From an uncultured Lachnospiraceae bacterium (GTDB lineage Bacteria; Bacillota; Clostridia; Lachnospirales; Lachnospiraceae): 8,429 nt of DNA. The stretch covers positions 1 to 8,429 of the forward strand of contig CAMAHO010000100.1 of the NCBI GenBank assembly GCA_945834545.1, given 5' to 3'. This document shows positions 1 to 6,226 of the stretch, piece by piece. Each line of letters opens with the position of its first letter. Position 1 is the first letter of the stretch. Below the pieces are notes generated by a model. The model searched no databases and was not told the origin of the DNA. It worked only from the letters and a program-made list of their open reading frames with translations. Both the position numbers and the translations under genes were made by a program.

Positions 1-67
1 ACAATTCTCTCTTCGCCTTCTTGCTTTCTATCTGCTCGGCGATGTCATCATACTTTGCTTTTGCCTT
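1..67 (-). pseudogene. start-less coding remnant, possibly serine recombinase C-terminal coiled coil
   Basis: Directly after the stop of the neighbouring nuclease-like gene, one minus-strand frame is open to the window edge and reads as a charged helical peptide including KYDDIAEQIESKKAKRE. This alternation of charged and aliphatic residues resembles the coiled-coil segment near the C-terminus of large serine recombinases, a resemblance judged by eye only. Going upstream in the same frame there is no ATG, GTG or TTG before an in-frame stop that lies inside the 3' end of the neighbouring gene, and no ribosome binding site. It is therefore more likely a truncated remnant or the downstream part of an interrupted gene than the start of an intact one. 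The rest lies outside the window. It could also be an unrelated coiled-coil protein. Confidence 0.3.
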
Positions 68-852
68 TACAAGTAATACATTTTGATAATGGATTCGATG
101 TAGTCGATATTCAACGGATGGTCATTTGTTTCATATGTTGTAATAAGATTGATGGAAGGGATAATACCATTTTCACAGTATATTTTCATTTTTTGATGAA
201 CTTTACTCCGATATATTTCATCATCCATCATTCCATAATGTTCCCAATAAATAACTTTGCCTGTTACTGGATGACGCGTCGTAAAATCCGGATATACTTC
301 GATTCCATTCAGTACAAGTCTTTCTTCATAATGAAACGGAATCTGATATCTGTATAAAAGCATGTCGATAATCACTTCTGATTTTGAGCGAAGTTTCTTG
401 CCCTGAGTGCCGGAAAACACCAAATTCTCTTTATGCTTGGTACACGATATGTATTCTTCGTTTTGCCATTTTTGTAATTCGAGGTTGGTTGATTTGAAAC
501 GATTTTTAAGCAACTCTCCCCAACCTTTATGCACAAGTAGATAATCCGTTGTTCGTTTGTTATCAGGATATTTTTTAAGATAGTATTTGTATATATCTAC
601 CTCATTCTTTAATTCCTCCAACCAATACATGTAATACTTCTTCTCTGCCAGTGCCTCGGCTAAAGCGCGTTTCTTCTTTGGAATGTACTTTCGTTTCCCA
701 TTTTCCTTCAGATACCACTTATATCTCTCATCATTTTTAGCACAAATCAGTTCTCCTTTTGGCAGACCGTCAATTTGTTGTTCAATCTTCACAATCTTCT
801 GTTCTATTTCCACAATTTTTCTTCTAACCATTTCACGACTTATTAATTCCAT
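67..852 (-). CDS. hypothetical protein with PD-(D/E)XK nuclease-like core
   Basis: This 261-residue protein has no confident family name. Residues 8-30 are a charged helix (KIVEIEQKIVKIEQQI), and residues 40-100 are lysine- and tyrosine-rich with a basic patch (KRKYIPKKKRALAEALAEKK). The C-terminal half looks like a restriction-endonuclease fold: a helix with RSKSE (E159), strands around residues 172-186, PDF with D189, then WEHYG with E204 and H205. E, D and ExH spacing of this kind occurs in PD-(D/E)XK enzymes where histidine replaces the usual lysine. A role in DNA cleavage is inferred only from this pattern. No signal peptide or membrane segment is visible. The start is supported by GAAAGGA six bases before the ATG. 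The gene is visibly AT-richer than comEC and the other genes to its right, and it lies between a hairpin array and a recombinase-like remnant, which fits acquired DNA. Confidence 0.72.
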   Translation of the reverse strand: MELISREMVRRKIVEIEQKIVKIEQQIDGLPKGELICAKNDERYKWYLKENGKRKYIPKKKRALAEALAEKKYYMYWLEELKNEVDIYKYYLKKYPDNKRTTDYLLVHKGWGELLKNRFKSTNLELQKWQNEEYISCTKHKENLVFSGTQGKKLRSKSEVIIDMLLYRYQIPFHYEERLVLNGIEVYPDFTTRHPVTGKVIYWEHYGMMDDEIYRSKVHQKMKIYCENGIIPSINLITTYETNDHPLNIDYIESIIKMYYL

Positions 853-907
853 ATTTTTTCCTTTCTATTCTTAATTTTATTTGCATTTGATGTTTCTGAG
901 GGCTTCC

Positions 908-946
908 GCGGGGTACAGGTAGCCTTTTTTCTTTCCTGTACCCCGC
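908..946. repeat. diverged first hairpin unit without start codon
   Basis: This is the unit nearest the nuclease-like gene. Its arms are perfect over 12 bp and its loop fits the 17-base length of the other units when 11-bp arms are counted. On the minus strand the loop reads GAAAGAAAAAAGGCTAC, so the ATG present in the other three units is missing. The Cys-Thr-Pro codons encoded by the arm persist, but the downstream frame is unrelated to the KKKQEK tail. The stem is thus preserved where the small reading frame is not. Confidence 0.85.
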
Positions 947-950
947 AGAC

Positions 951-998
951 TCACTTTTCTTGCTTTTTCTTTCGCTCCGGCGGGGTACAGTTGCTCAT
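951..998 (-). CDS. possible 15-residue peptide in hairpin unit 2
   Basis: The minus strand encodes MSNCTPPERKKKQEK, ending in TGA. GGGAG (1004-1008) stands five bases before the ATG. The last G of the left arm is part of this Shine-Dalgarno site, the ATG lies in the loop, and the Cys-Thr-Pro codons fall in the right arm. The product would be a small, very basic peptide with a single cysteine. Translation is not shown by sequence alone. The repeated occurrence may simply follow from tandem duplication. Confidence 0.28.
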   Translation of the reverse strand: MSNCTPPERKKKQEK

Positions 999-1022
999 TT
1001 TCTCTCCCTGTACCCCGCTGAC

Positions 1023-1070
1023 CTACTTTTCTTGCTTTTTCTTTCGCTCCGGCGGGGTACAGTTGCTCAT
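1023..1070 (-). CDS. possible 15-residue peptide in hairpin unit 3
   Basis: This is the best small-peptide candidate of the array. GGGAGG (1075-1080) is followed by four A residues and an ATG, then codons for MSNCTPPERKKKQEK and TAG. The residues are identical to the unit 2 peptide, but the stop codon differs. As in the other units, the start codon is in the hairpin loop, so folding of the stem would constrain ribosome access. The peptide is too short for family assignment and I do not recognise it. Confidence 0.32.
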   Translation of the reverse strand: MSNCTPPERKKKQEK

Positions 1071-1094
1071 TTTTCCTCCCTGTACCCCGCTGAC

Positions 1095-1142
1095 CTACTT
1101 TTCTTGCTTTTTCTTTCGCTCCGGCGGGGTACAGTTGTTCAT
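1095..1142 (-). CDS. possible 15-residue peptide in hairpin unit 4
   Basis: This copy lies closest to comEC, 37 bases after its stop. The minus strand encodes MNNCTPPERKKKQEK and TAG; one base change makes residue 2 Asn instead of Ser. The stretch before the ATG is AGAAAAGAAAA, a much weaker ribosome binding site than in units 2 and 3. It could be reached by read-through or translational coupling from comEC. As a coding gene it is only a suggestion. Confidence 0.22.
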   Translation of the reverse strand: MNNCTPPERKKKQEK

Positions 1143-1179
1143 TTTTCTTTTCTGTACCCCGCTTGCCCCTAACACTGCC

Positions 1180-3624
1180 TTATTTGTCAACAGAAATACG
1201 AATTTGCCCTAGCTCATCCGTGCGGAGTACCTTTGCGTCGGCTGCCTGCAGGCGCCTCAGGGTTGCTTCGTGAGGATGGCCGTAGGAATTCTTTCTTCCG
1301 TTGGAAATAACGGCTACCGGACTGTATGAGAAATGATTCCCTTTTAGACTCTGCAGAAATTCCTCGGTACTGGATTTCTCAGAGCCGTGGTGCGCTACTT
1401 GGAGAATCTGAACCGGGGGAAAGTTGTTTGTAGTCAAAAGTTTCGCCACATTTTTCTCACTCTGGCCTTCCAAATCTCCTGTTAATAGTATTGTCAGCTT
1501 GTTGCTTGGATTCTCTTGTTGGGTATTCCACACCCGCTCTTCTTGCTTCTTTCCTTCCAATTCTAAATATAAGCATACAGAATCTTCATTTCTTCCGTTC
1601 TTCTGTTCCTTACTCGTGGTGCGGTTCGTTGTGTTGCTTTGCAGGCTACTCGTTGTGCGATTCTGCCCGCTGCTTTGCAGGCTACTCTGCATACTGCCCT
1701 GTTCTACCTCCCAGACTTTCCTTGTGGGACTCAGGCAATGAATGGTTAATCCCTCCATCTGCAAATTCTGTCCCTGACAGATAGCAGATATCTTGATGTC
1801 TCTCTTGCTTTGATATTCCTGTAAGGCAGCCACCAGTTCTTCATTGGCAGCATACCCTGGTGGTAAAACAAATTCGTCCAGCAGGATTCCTTCCCCACTG
1901 GCTAGATTGAGAAGCTCAATCAAACCGTTCACATGATCGTTATCCACATGGGATAAAAACACCTTATTGATGTGGCGGATTCCACTATAGTTGAGATAGG
2001 GAATCAGTATCTTCTCTCCGGGATTCTTCATAGATGAGCTGCCACAATCATACAGAATCACCTCCTGCTCTCTTGTCGTGACAACGCAGGCAAGGCCTTG
2101 ACCTACATCCAGGATAGTCACACCGGCCTCACTTTTGTGAGACCAAATAAGGAACCCAAATCCCAATGCGAGGAACCCCCATCCAACGACGGGAATTCTC
2201 AAGCTAACCTTTCGTTCCTGAATCTTAGTCCATATCCTATGCTGCTTACAGCTAAACATCGTGAAATTACCCAGATGACTTTTCCAAAACATCATCAGAC
2301 AACCATAGTAAAGAATCACCCCCATAAGACTTGGCTTTCCGGGCCTCCACATGTGGTACGGAAATTGTTCCAGCCATCTTGCCAACAGTTCAAACAGATT
2401 TAACAAAAGTGTAGCAAAAAAACCTGCAAATCCAAAACCCGGAATGAGGGCTGCGACTCCGGAGCCAAAGACAACCGTCATGCCTGGGACCACCAGGAGA
2501 TTGATAAGCAATCCTGTCAGGGGAATCTCATATAGAAACCACAGCTGAATAGGAACTGTAACCAGGAAAATAGAAATACCGGGATAAAAGATTTGATATA
2601 GCTTGCCTTTCTTCTGTTTCAAAAATGGCATAAAAAGCAAGAGACCTAAGACCGAACCATAAGACAAATAAAAGCCACTATTTAGAACACTGGCTGGGGA
2701 GAGGAGCAGGGTATACAAAGCCATAATACACAAGGCTGTAACAGCATCGTAGGTTCGCCCCAGAAATAGGGCTAGCATATGCAGAAGGAACATCCCGATA
2801 GCACGGGTGGCAGAAATACTGGCTCCAACCATCCCTCCGTAGAAAAGCATCAGCAAGGCACTTATCACGCAAGCTGGTTTCAGCGAAAGGATCCTGCGCA
2901 ATATTTTATACAAGCCCATGCCTAAAAAGCCAATATGTAACCCCGATACAGAAAGCATATGGATGATGCCGTTTCGTCGGTACAGACTTTTCAGCTCCTT
3001 ATCCACCTCGCTCTTTTCGCCCAGCAAAATGGCGCACATTACTCCGGCCTTCTCCTCATCAAATACCTGCTGTACTCTATCGTGCAGCAAATCCCTGATT
3101 CTATAAAGGCCTTCCTTCACAAAGCTTTCTTTCCCCGAGACAGATAGAATTTCCGTGTTCTTCAACCTGCCCAAGACATTCAGACTCCTGTAATAGATAT
3201 AGCTGTCAAACTGCCCTTGATTTGTGGCCTTCTCATATTCCGAAAAAGAACCTGCAAGCCTTACCTTCTGTCCTATGGAGGGGCAGTCTTTTTGCGCAGC
3301 ACCTGTTCCCTTAGGGATTTCACATATTACCTTATATCGTTTTAAAAAAGTGAATTGATCCGGAGAAGAATTCCCCGAACTTGGATTCGTCGAATCCGTA
3401 ACTGATACATGATTGATTGTAAATTCATTCTGATTTTTGGCACAAACTGTGCCAATGATAACTCTGTCTCCCAGCAGACCCTCCGGGTTTTCTTCCCACC
3501 GAAAATCTAGACCACCCCCTGCCTTACTTTGAAGGCAGGGGACTTTCGTTTGCCCAAAACCCAGGTACAAGCCTGCTATCAGGATACAGAGAAGGACGCA
3601 AAACCAACAAAAAGGTCTCTTCAT
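1180..3624 (-). CDS. comEC: ComEC/Rec2 family DNA internalization channel
   Basis: ComEC forms the membrane channel through which one strand of incoming DNA enters the cytoplasm during natural transformation. This 814-residue copy is full length. It has an N-terminal membrane helix (7-24) and a soluble OB-like region (about 50-165). The multi-helix Competence domain (about 190-500) begins with the family hallmark ILLGEKSEVDKELKSLYRRN and SVSGLH (225-230). A C-terminal metallo-beta-lactamase domain starts at VTILDVGQG (502-510). Its metal motif HVDNDH (559-564), TGD (715-717), AHHG (744-747) and GHPH (782-785) are all intact, so a nuclease-active domain is plausible. An unusual Ser/Gln/Asn/Thr-rich insertion at about 640-680 includes a 12-residue duplication. 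The start ATG has only a weak purine stretch (GAGAAAAG) in front. The gene follows the GerMN lipoprotein gene after 138 bases. In Bacillus subtilis comEC is followed by holA (yqeN); here a hairpin array follows instead. Confidence 0.96.
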   Translation of the reverse strand: MKRPFCWFCVLLCILIAGLYLGFGQTKVPCLQSKAGGGLDFRWEENPEGLLGDRVIIGTVCAKNQNEFTINHVSVTDSTNPSSGNSSPDQFTFLKRYKVICEIPKGTGAAQKDCPSIGQKVRLAGSFSEYEKATNQGQFDSYIYYRSLNVLGRLKNTEILSVSGKESFVKEGLYRIRDLLHDRVQQVFDEEKAGVMCAILLGEKSEVDKELKSLYRRNGIIHMLSVSGLHIGFLGMGLYKILRRILSLKPACVISALLMLFYGGMVGASISATRAIGMFLLHMLALFLGRTYDAVTALCIMALYTLLLSPASVLNSGFYLSYGSVLGLLLFMPFLKQKKGKLYQIFYPGISIFLVTVPIQLWFLYEIPLTGLLINLLVVPGMTVVFGSGVAALIPGFGFAGFFATLLLNLFELLARWLEQFPYHMWRPGKPSLMGVILYYGCLMMFWKSHLGNFTMFSCKQHRIWTKIQERKVSLRIPVVGWGFLALGFGFLIWSHKSEAGVTILDVGQGLACVVTTREQEVILYDCGSSSMKNPGEKILIPYLNYSGIRHINKVFLSHVDNDHVNGLIELLNLASGEGILLDEFVLPPGYAANEELVAALQEYQSKRDIKISAICQGQNLQMEGLTIHCLSPTRKVWEVEQGSMQSSLQSSGQNRTTSSLQSNTTNRTTSKEQKNGRNEDSVCLYLELEGKKQEERVWNTQQENPSNKLTILLTGDLEGQSEKNVAKLLTTNNFPPVQILQVAHHGSEKSSTEEFLQSLKGNHFSYSPVAVISNGRKNSYGHPHEATLRRLQAADAKVLRTDELGQIRISVDK
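1615..1686 (-). repeat. 36-bp tandem duplication inside comEC
   Basis: Two adjacent 36-base units encode SSLQSSGQNRTT and SSLQSNTTNRTT (ComEC residues 647-658 and 659-670). A 17-base identical core, TGCTTTGCAGGCTACTC on the plus strand, recurs at 1635 and 1671. The unit is twelve codons, so the frame is kept. It lies in a polar, probably flexible loop inserted in the metallo-beta-lactamase domain, between the LSPT strand (631-634) and the SVCLYLEL strand (682-689). Confidence 0.85.
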
Positions 3625-3762
3625 CTTTTCTCATATGATCCATTCCTAATGAATCTGTCTTTCCTTTCTTTTTTATATTATGATATTAGGGTTAAAAGTC
3701 CCTTATTATGATACCTACGGATTGTTTCGCACGACCTGCTCCCACAATCCTACAAAAAATTA

Positions 3763-4644
3763 TCATTCTTTTGTAAACAAAACTCCCTGAAACGGCTCCG
3801 GCACCTCTCCGTTCACCAGTATCTGCACCTTGCTCACACTGTTTAACTCTAACAAAGAATTGGCGATGGAGTTGGCAGCCAAATCTAAGGAGGTATTATT
3901 GATAACACTTAAAAAAGCGCTGTCCAAATTGACATAACAGATACCGTCGGTGGTCATAACATTGATAATCTTCGTCTCCGGATTAATGGTAGGATAAATC
4001 CCCTCCACCTGACCGCTGGGGCCGGAGATTAATTCTTCCACTACAAAACGCTCCAAGGGTGTGTTGGTGGAGTAATGCTTCTCGCGATTGGCTGCCACAA
4101 GCATATCTGCATTCTCGTTGGTGAAATAGAGCTTTACCTTCACCAATTCATAGGTATTGATTTCGTTTCCGTCATTTTGTATGAAGGTGTCCTTGGTCAT
4201 TCGGCCCACATACATGCCCACATTGTCTGTCAGGGGACTGCCTTCCTTGGTGAAATAAATCCCCTCCAGTTCCTCTAACTGCAGTAAGGTTCTGACGATT
4301 GCAGCCCGGACCAAAACCTCTGTGGTTCCGGAAAGATTACTATATTCCGGACTGACTTCAATGGTCATACTCTTTCCCGCAATCTCCCAGCTGACAATGG
4401 AAAAGCCCATTCCCAAGGGAGCCTTGTAGGTGCTGTCTCCCATAGCCAGACAGGTAAAAATGGCCTCAACCTTTTCCTCCAGGCTGTCTCCGTCCAATTC
4501 CACCGCACTGGACTCTACCCTGGTTTCCGCATTGTTAATATGATAAATCAGGAATCCCTCTTCTGAAACATCCTCTTCTGACGCACAGCCTGTAAGGCTT
4601 CCGATAAACATTACAAAAAGTAACAATACCACCCATTTGCGCAT
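3763..4644 (-). CDS. lipoprotein with two GerMN-like domains
   Basis: This is a 293-residue secreted lipoprotein. It has a basic start, a hydrophobic core (4-15) and the lipobox SLTGC with Cys20 as the predicted lipidation site. Two related regions follow. The first is at about 28-150 (FLIYHINNAETRV, then AIFTCL and the strand SMTIEVSPEY). The second is at about 168-282 (VKLYFTNENADMLVAANRE, ERFVVEELISGP, ICYVNLDSAF, VSKVQILVNGE), which is the better match to GerMN. GerMN domains occur in the spore germination protein GerM and in LpqB-type lipoproteins. The molecular role is not established by sequence; an envelope sensor or accessory role is inferred. The gene follows the histidine kinase after 58 bases. 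GGAG stands seven bases before the ATG, and a small GC-rich inverted repeat (4658-4678) lies just upstream of that site. Confidence 0.85.
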   Translation of the reverse strand: MRKWVVLLLFVMFIGSLTGCASEEDVSEEGFLIYHINNAETRVESSAVELDGDSLEEKVEAIFTCLAMGDSTYKAPLGMGFSIVSWEIAGKSMTIEVSPEYSNLSGTTEVLVRAAIVRTLLQLEELEGIYFTKEGSPLTDNVGMYVGRMTKDTFIQNDGNEINTYELVKVKLYFTNENADMLVAANREKHYSTNTPLERFVVEELISGPSGQVEGIYPTINPETKIINVMTTDGICYVNLDSAFLSVINNTSLDLAANSIANSLLELNSVSKVQILVNGEVPEPFQGVLFTKE

Positions 4645-4702
4645 AACTTATCTCCATTCCGCCGCCTTCGGCAGACGGTACAAATCATCATAAAAGTCTA
4701 CC

Positions 4703-6205
4703 TTACCCAATATAGCTTAGAGGTATCTTTACCAAAAATGTCGTTCCCTCTCCTTCTGTAGAGGTAAGGGTAATGGAACCCTTATGCAATAGCACGGCAT
4801 TTTTTGTTATTGCCAGTCCCAGTCCCGTACCGCCTATTTCTCTGGAGTGAGACTTGTCCACGCGGTAAAAACGTTCATAGATATGTGGCATAGATTCCTC
4901 AGGAATACCGATACCGGTATCCGTTACCTCAAAGGTAAAATACTGGTGGTCCGCATCCAGTACCACCTTAACCGAGCCATGCTCCTTGTTGTACTTAATA
5001 GCATTTTCCACCAGGTTGGACATCACAAGGCTAATCTTTACCTCATCCACCTCGGCAATGACCGCGCGATTGCTTTCAAAAACAATCTCCACATCTCTCT
5101 TTCGCGCCAATGGCCTCATTCGTTTTAGAATAAGCTCTGCCAGCTCATTGATATTCAACGGAACAATATTTAACTTCTGAGCTGATTTATCCATCTTGAC
5201 CAGAGAAAGCAAATCGTTGATAATCTGATTTTCTCTATCAATTTCTGATACCATATCCTCCATAAACTCCTGATACAGCTCCACCGGAACATTCTCCTGA
5301 GAAACCAGAGAATCCGCTAAAACCTTAAGGGAGGTCATGGGCGTTTTCAATTCATGGGACACATTCGCCACAAAGTCCTGTCTGGAGTCATCCAGGGCCT
5401 TCATGCGGGCAAGCATATCGTTAAAGGCATCCACAATGTGAATGGTCTCCTCATAATCGGGGACAGAAATGCTCTCCTCAATAAAGCCTGCCTTCACCTT
5501 CTTAATCTCCTCGGTGATGCGGTTAAAGGGCTTTGTCATAACATAGGATAAGACAAGAGCCAGTGCAAAAACAATGACCATGGTAAGAGCTTGAATCACC
5601 ATGGCCTTTTGGTTCAAAACCTCCATGGTAGCGACAATGGTACTGTCAGACACACTGGTCAGCATAACCCCTACAATCCGATCCCCAATCTTTTGTCCTT
5701 CCTGCTCCTCAATCACCCGGGAATCCACAATGGGAGTGGTCATTTCAATATACCCATGCTCATCATCATAGTGGATAATATTCTCTCCTTTGAAGCACTT
5801 CATCACTTCCTCAGAGATAATTGTCTTTCCTTCACTGATTCCATAGGTGTCCTTGATAATCCTGCAGTTTTCTGCAATGATCATAACCCGGCCTTCATAC
5901 AGATTGGAAAGCATGTCCAGCTCGGCGTTGATGACACCTGTATTCGTTGGCTTTTTGACCTCCGTTCCGTAGGCCAGGTAATCGTTACTGATCAGGTGAT
6001 TTCCCACCACCAGCAACTGATTTTGAATGGCGGAGGCTCTCTGCTCCACCGCCCTGCTCTCATAGGTGTTTACAATAGCATAGCGCATAAAAATACTGGG
6101 AAAAAACCCCACAAGAACGACCAGACCAAAGATGCGAAATCGAAGGCTTCGAACCACCAGAATCTTATCCAAAAACAATTTTAAATAAGAAAACAGCTTT
6201 TTCAT
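4703..6205 (-). CDS. membrane sensor histidine kinase, HAMP type
   Basis: A two-component kinase of 500 residues. The domain order is: a membrane helix (25-44), an extracytoplasmic Cache-like sensing region (about 45-200), a second helix (203-223), HAMP (about 224-272), HisKA with NVSHELKTP and phospho-acceptor His284, and a catalytic ATPase domain. The ATPase motifs are complete: N box with N397 and N401, G1 DTGIGIP (429-435), F box YERFY (443-447) and G2 GGTGLGL (458-464), so an active kinase is expected. The architecture resembles WalK/PhoR-type kinases but lacks a recognisable cytoplasmic PAS domain between HAMP and HisKA. It starts 21 bases after the response regulator stop with a strong AGGGAGAG site, which implies cotranscription and pairing with that regulator. 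The stimulus is unknown; a cell envelope signal is plausible given the adjacent lipoprotein. Confidence 0.95.
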   Translation of the reverse strand: MKKLFSYLKLFLDKILVVRSLRFRIFGLVVLVGFFPSIFMRYAIVNTYESRAVEQRASAIQNQLLVVGNHLISNDYLAYGTEVKKPTNTGVINAELDMLSNLYEGRVMIIAENCRIIKDTYGISEGKTIISEEVMKCFKGENIIHYDDEHGYIEMTTPIVDSRVIEEQEGQKIGDRIVGVMLTSVSDSTIVATMEVLNQKAMVIQALTMVIVFALALVLSYVMTKPFNRITEEIKKVKAGFIEESISVPDYEETIHIVDAFNDMLARMKALDDSRQDFVANVSHELKTPMTSLKVLADSLVSQENVPVELYQEFMEDMVSEIDRENQIINDLLSLVKMDKSAQKLNIVPLNINELAELILKRMRPLARKRDVEIVFESNRAVIAEVDEVKISLVMSNLVENAIKYNKEHGSVKVVLDADHQYFTFEVTDTGIGIPEESMPHIYERFYRVDKSHSREIGGTGLGLAITKNAVLLHKGSITLTSTEGEGTTFLVKIPLSYIG

Positions 6206-6226
6206 CCTACTCTCCCTAAACAGAAG

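Larger units (their letters stand above)
889..1163. repeat. four-unit 72-bp tandem array of perfect hairpins
   Basis: This array fills most of the 327-base gap between comEC and the next gene. Units begin at 889, 961, 1033 and 1105, exactly 72 bases apart. Units 2 and 3 differ at only 2 of 72 positions. Unit 4 matches unit 3 closely until its stem ends near 1162 and then diverges. Unit 1 is diverged outside its stem. Each unit holds the plus-strand arm GCGGGGTACAG and its exact complement CTGTACCCCGC at 908-918/936-946, 980-990/1008-1018, 1052-1062/1080-1090 and 1124-1134/1152-1162, always with a 17-base loop. Unit 1 gains a twelfth pair at 919/935. Linkers are pyrimidine-rich on the plus strand. 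No hairpin is followed directly by a clean T-run on either strand, so these are not typical intrinsic terminators. The organisation suggests an REP-like or mobile palindromic element that expanded in tandem. Confidence 0.93.

Noticed and set aside
908..1162. The hairpins as intrinsic terminators of comEC.
   Set aside because: On the minus strand each stem is followed by purine-rich sequence rather than a run of T. On the plus strand only interrupted pyrimidine tracts follow at a distance.
889..1163. The array as a CRISPR locus.
   Set aside because: Units are 72 bases and nearly identical throughout, with no variable spacers, and the palindrome is internal to each unit. No cas genes are present.
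960..1212. Plus-strand reading frames with 24-residue repeats (LFLSLRRGTVAHF and similar) over the hairpin array.
   Set aside because: They follow automatically from a 72-base period divisible by three, lack ribosome binding sites, and run against the direction of all neighbouring genes.
3640..3720. A separate promoter directly upstream of comEC.
   Set aside because: The region is AT-rich with several TATAAT-like words, but no -35 element at suitable spacing was found.
3719..3750. A 7-bp inverted repeat (GGATTGT and ACAATCC, 18-base loop) between the GerMN gene and comEC as a terminator.
   Set aside because: The stem is short, the loop long, and no T-run follows on either strand.
5591..6184. 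A 197-codon plus-strand frame antisense to the histidine kinase gene.
   Set aside because: The kinase on the opposite strand has every family motif. The antisense product is low-complexity, His- and Asn-rich, and shows no domain or start signal.
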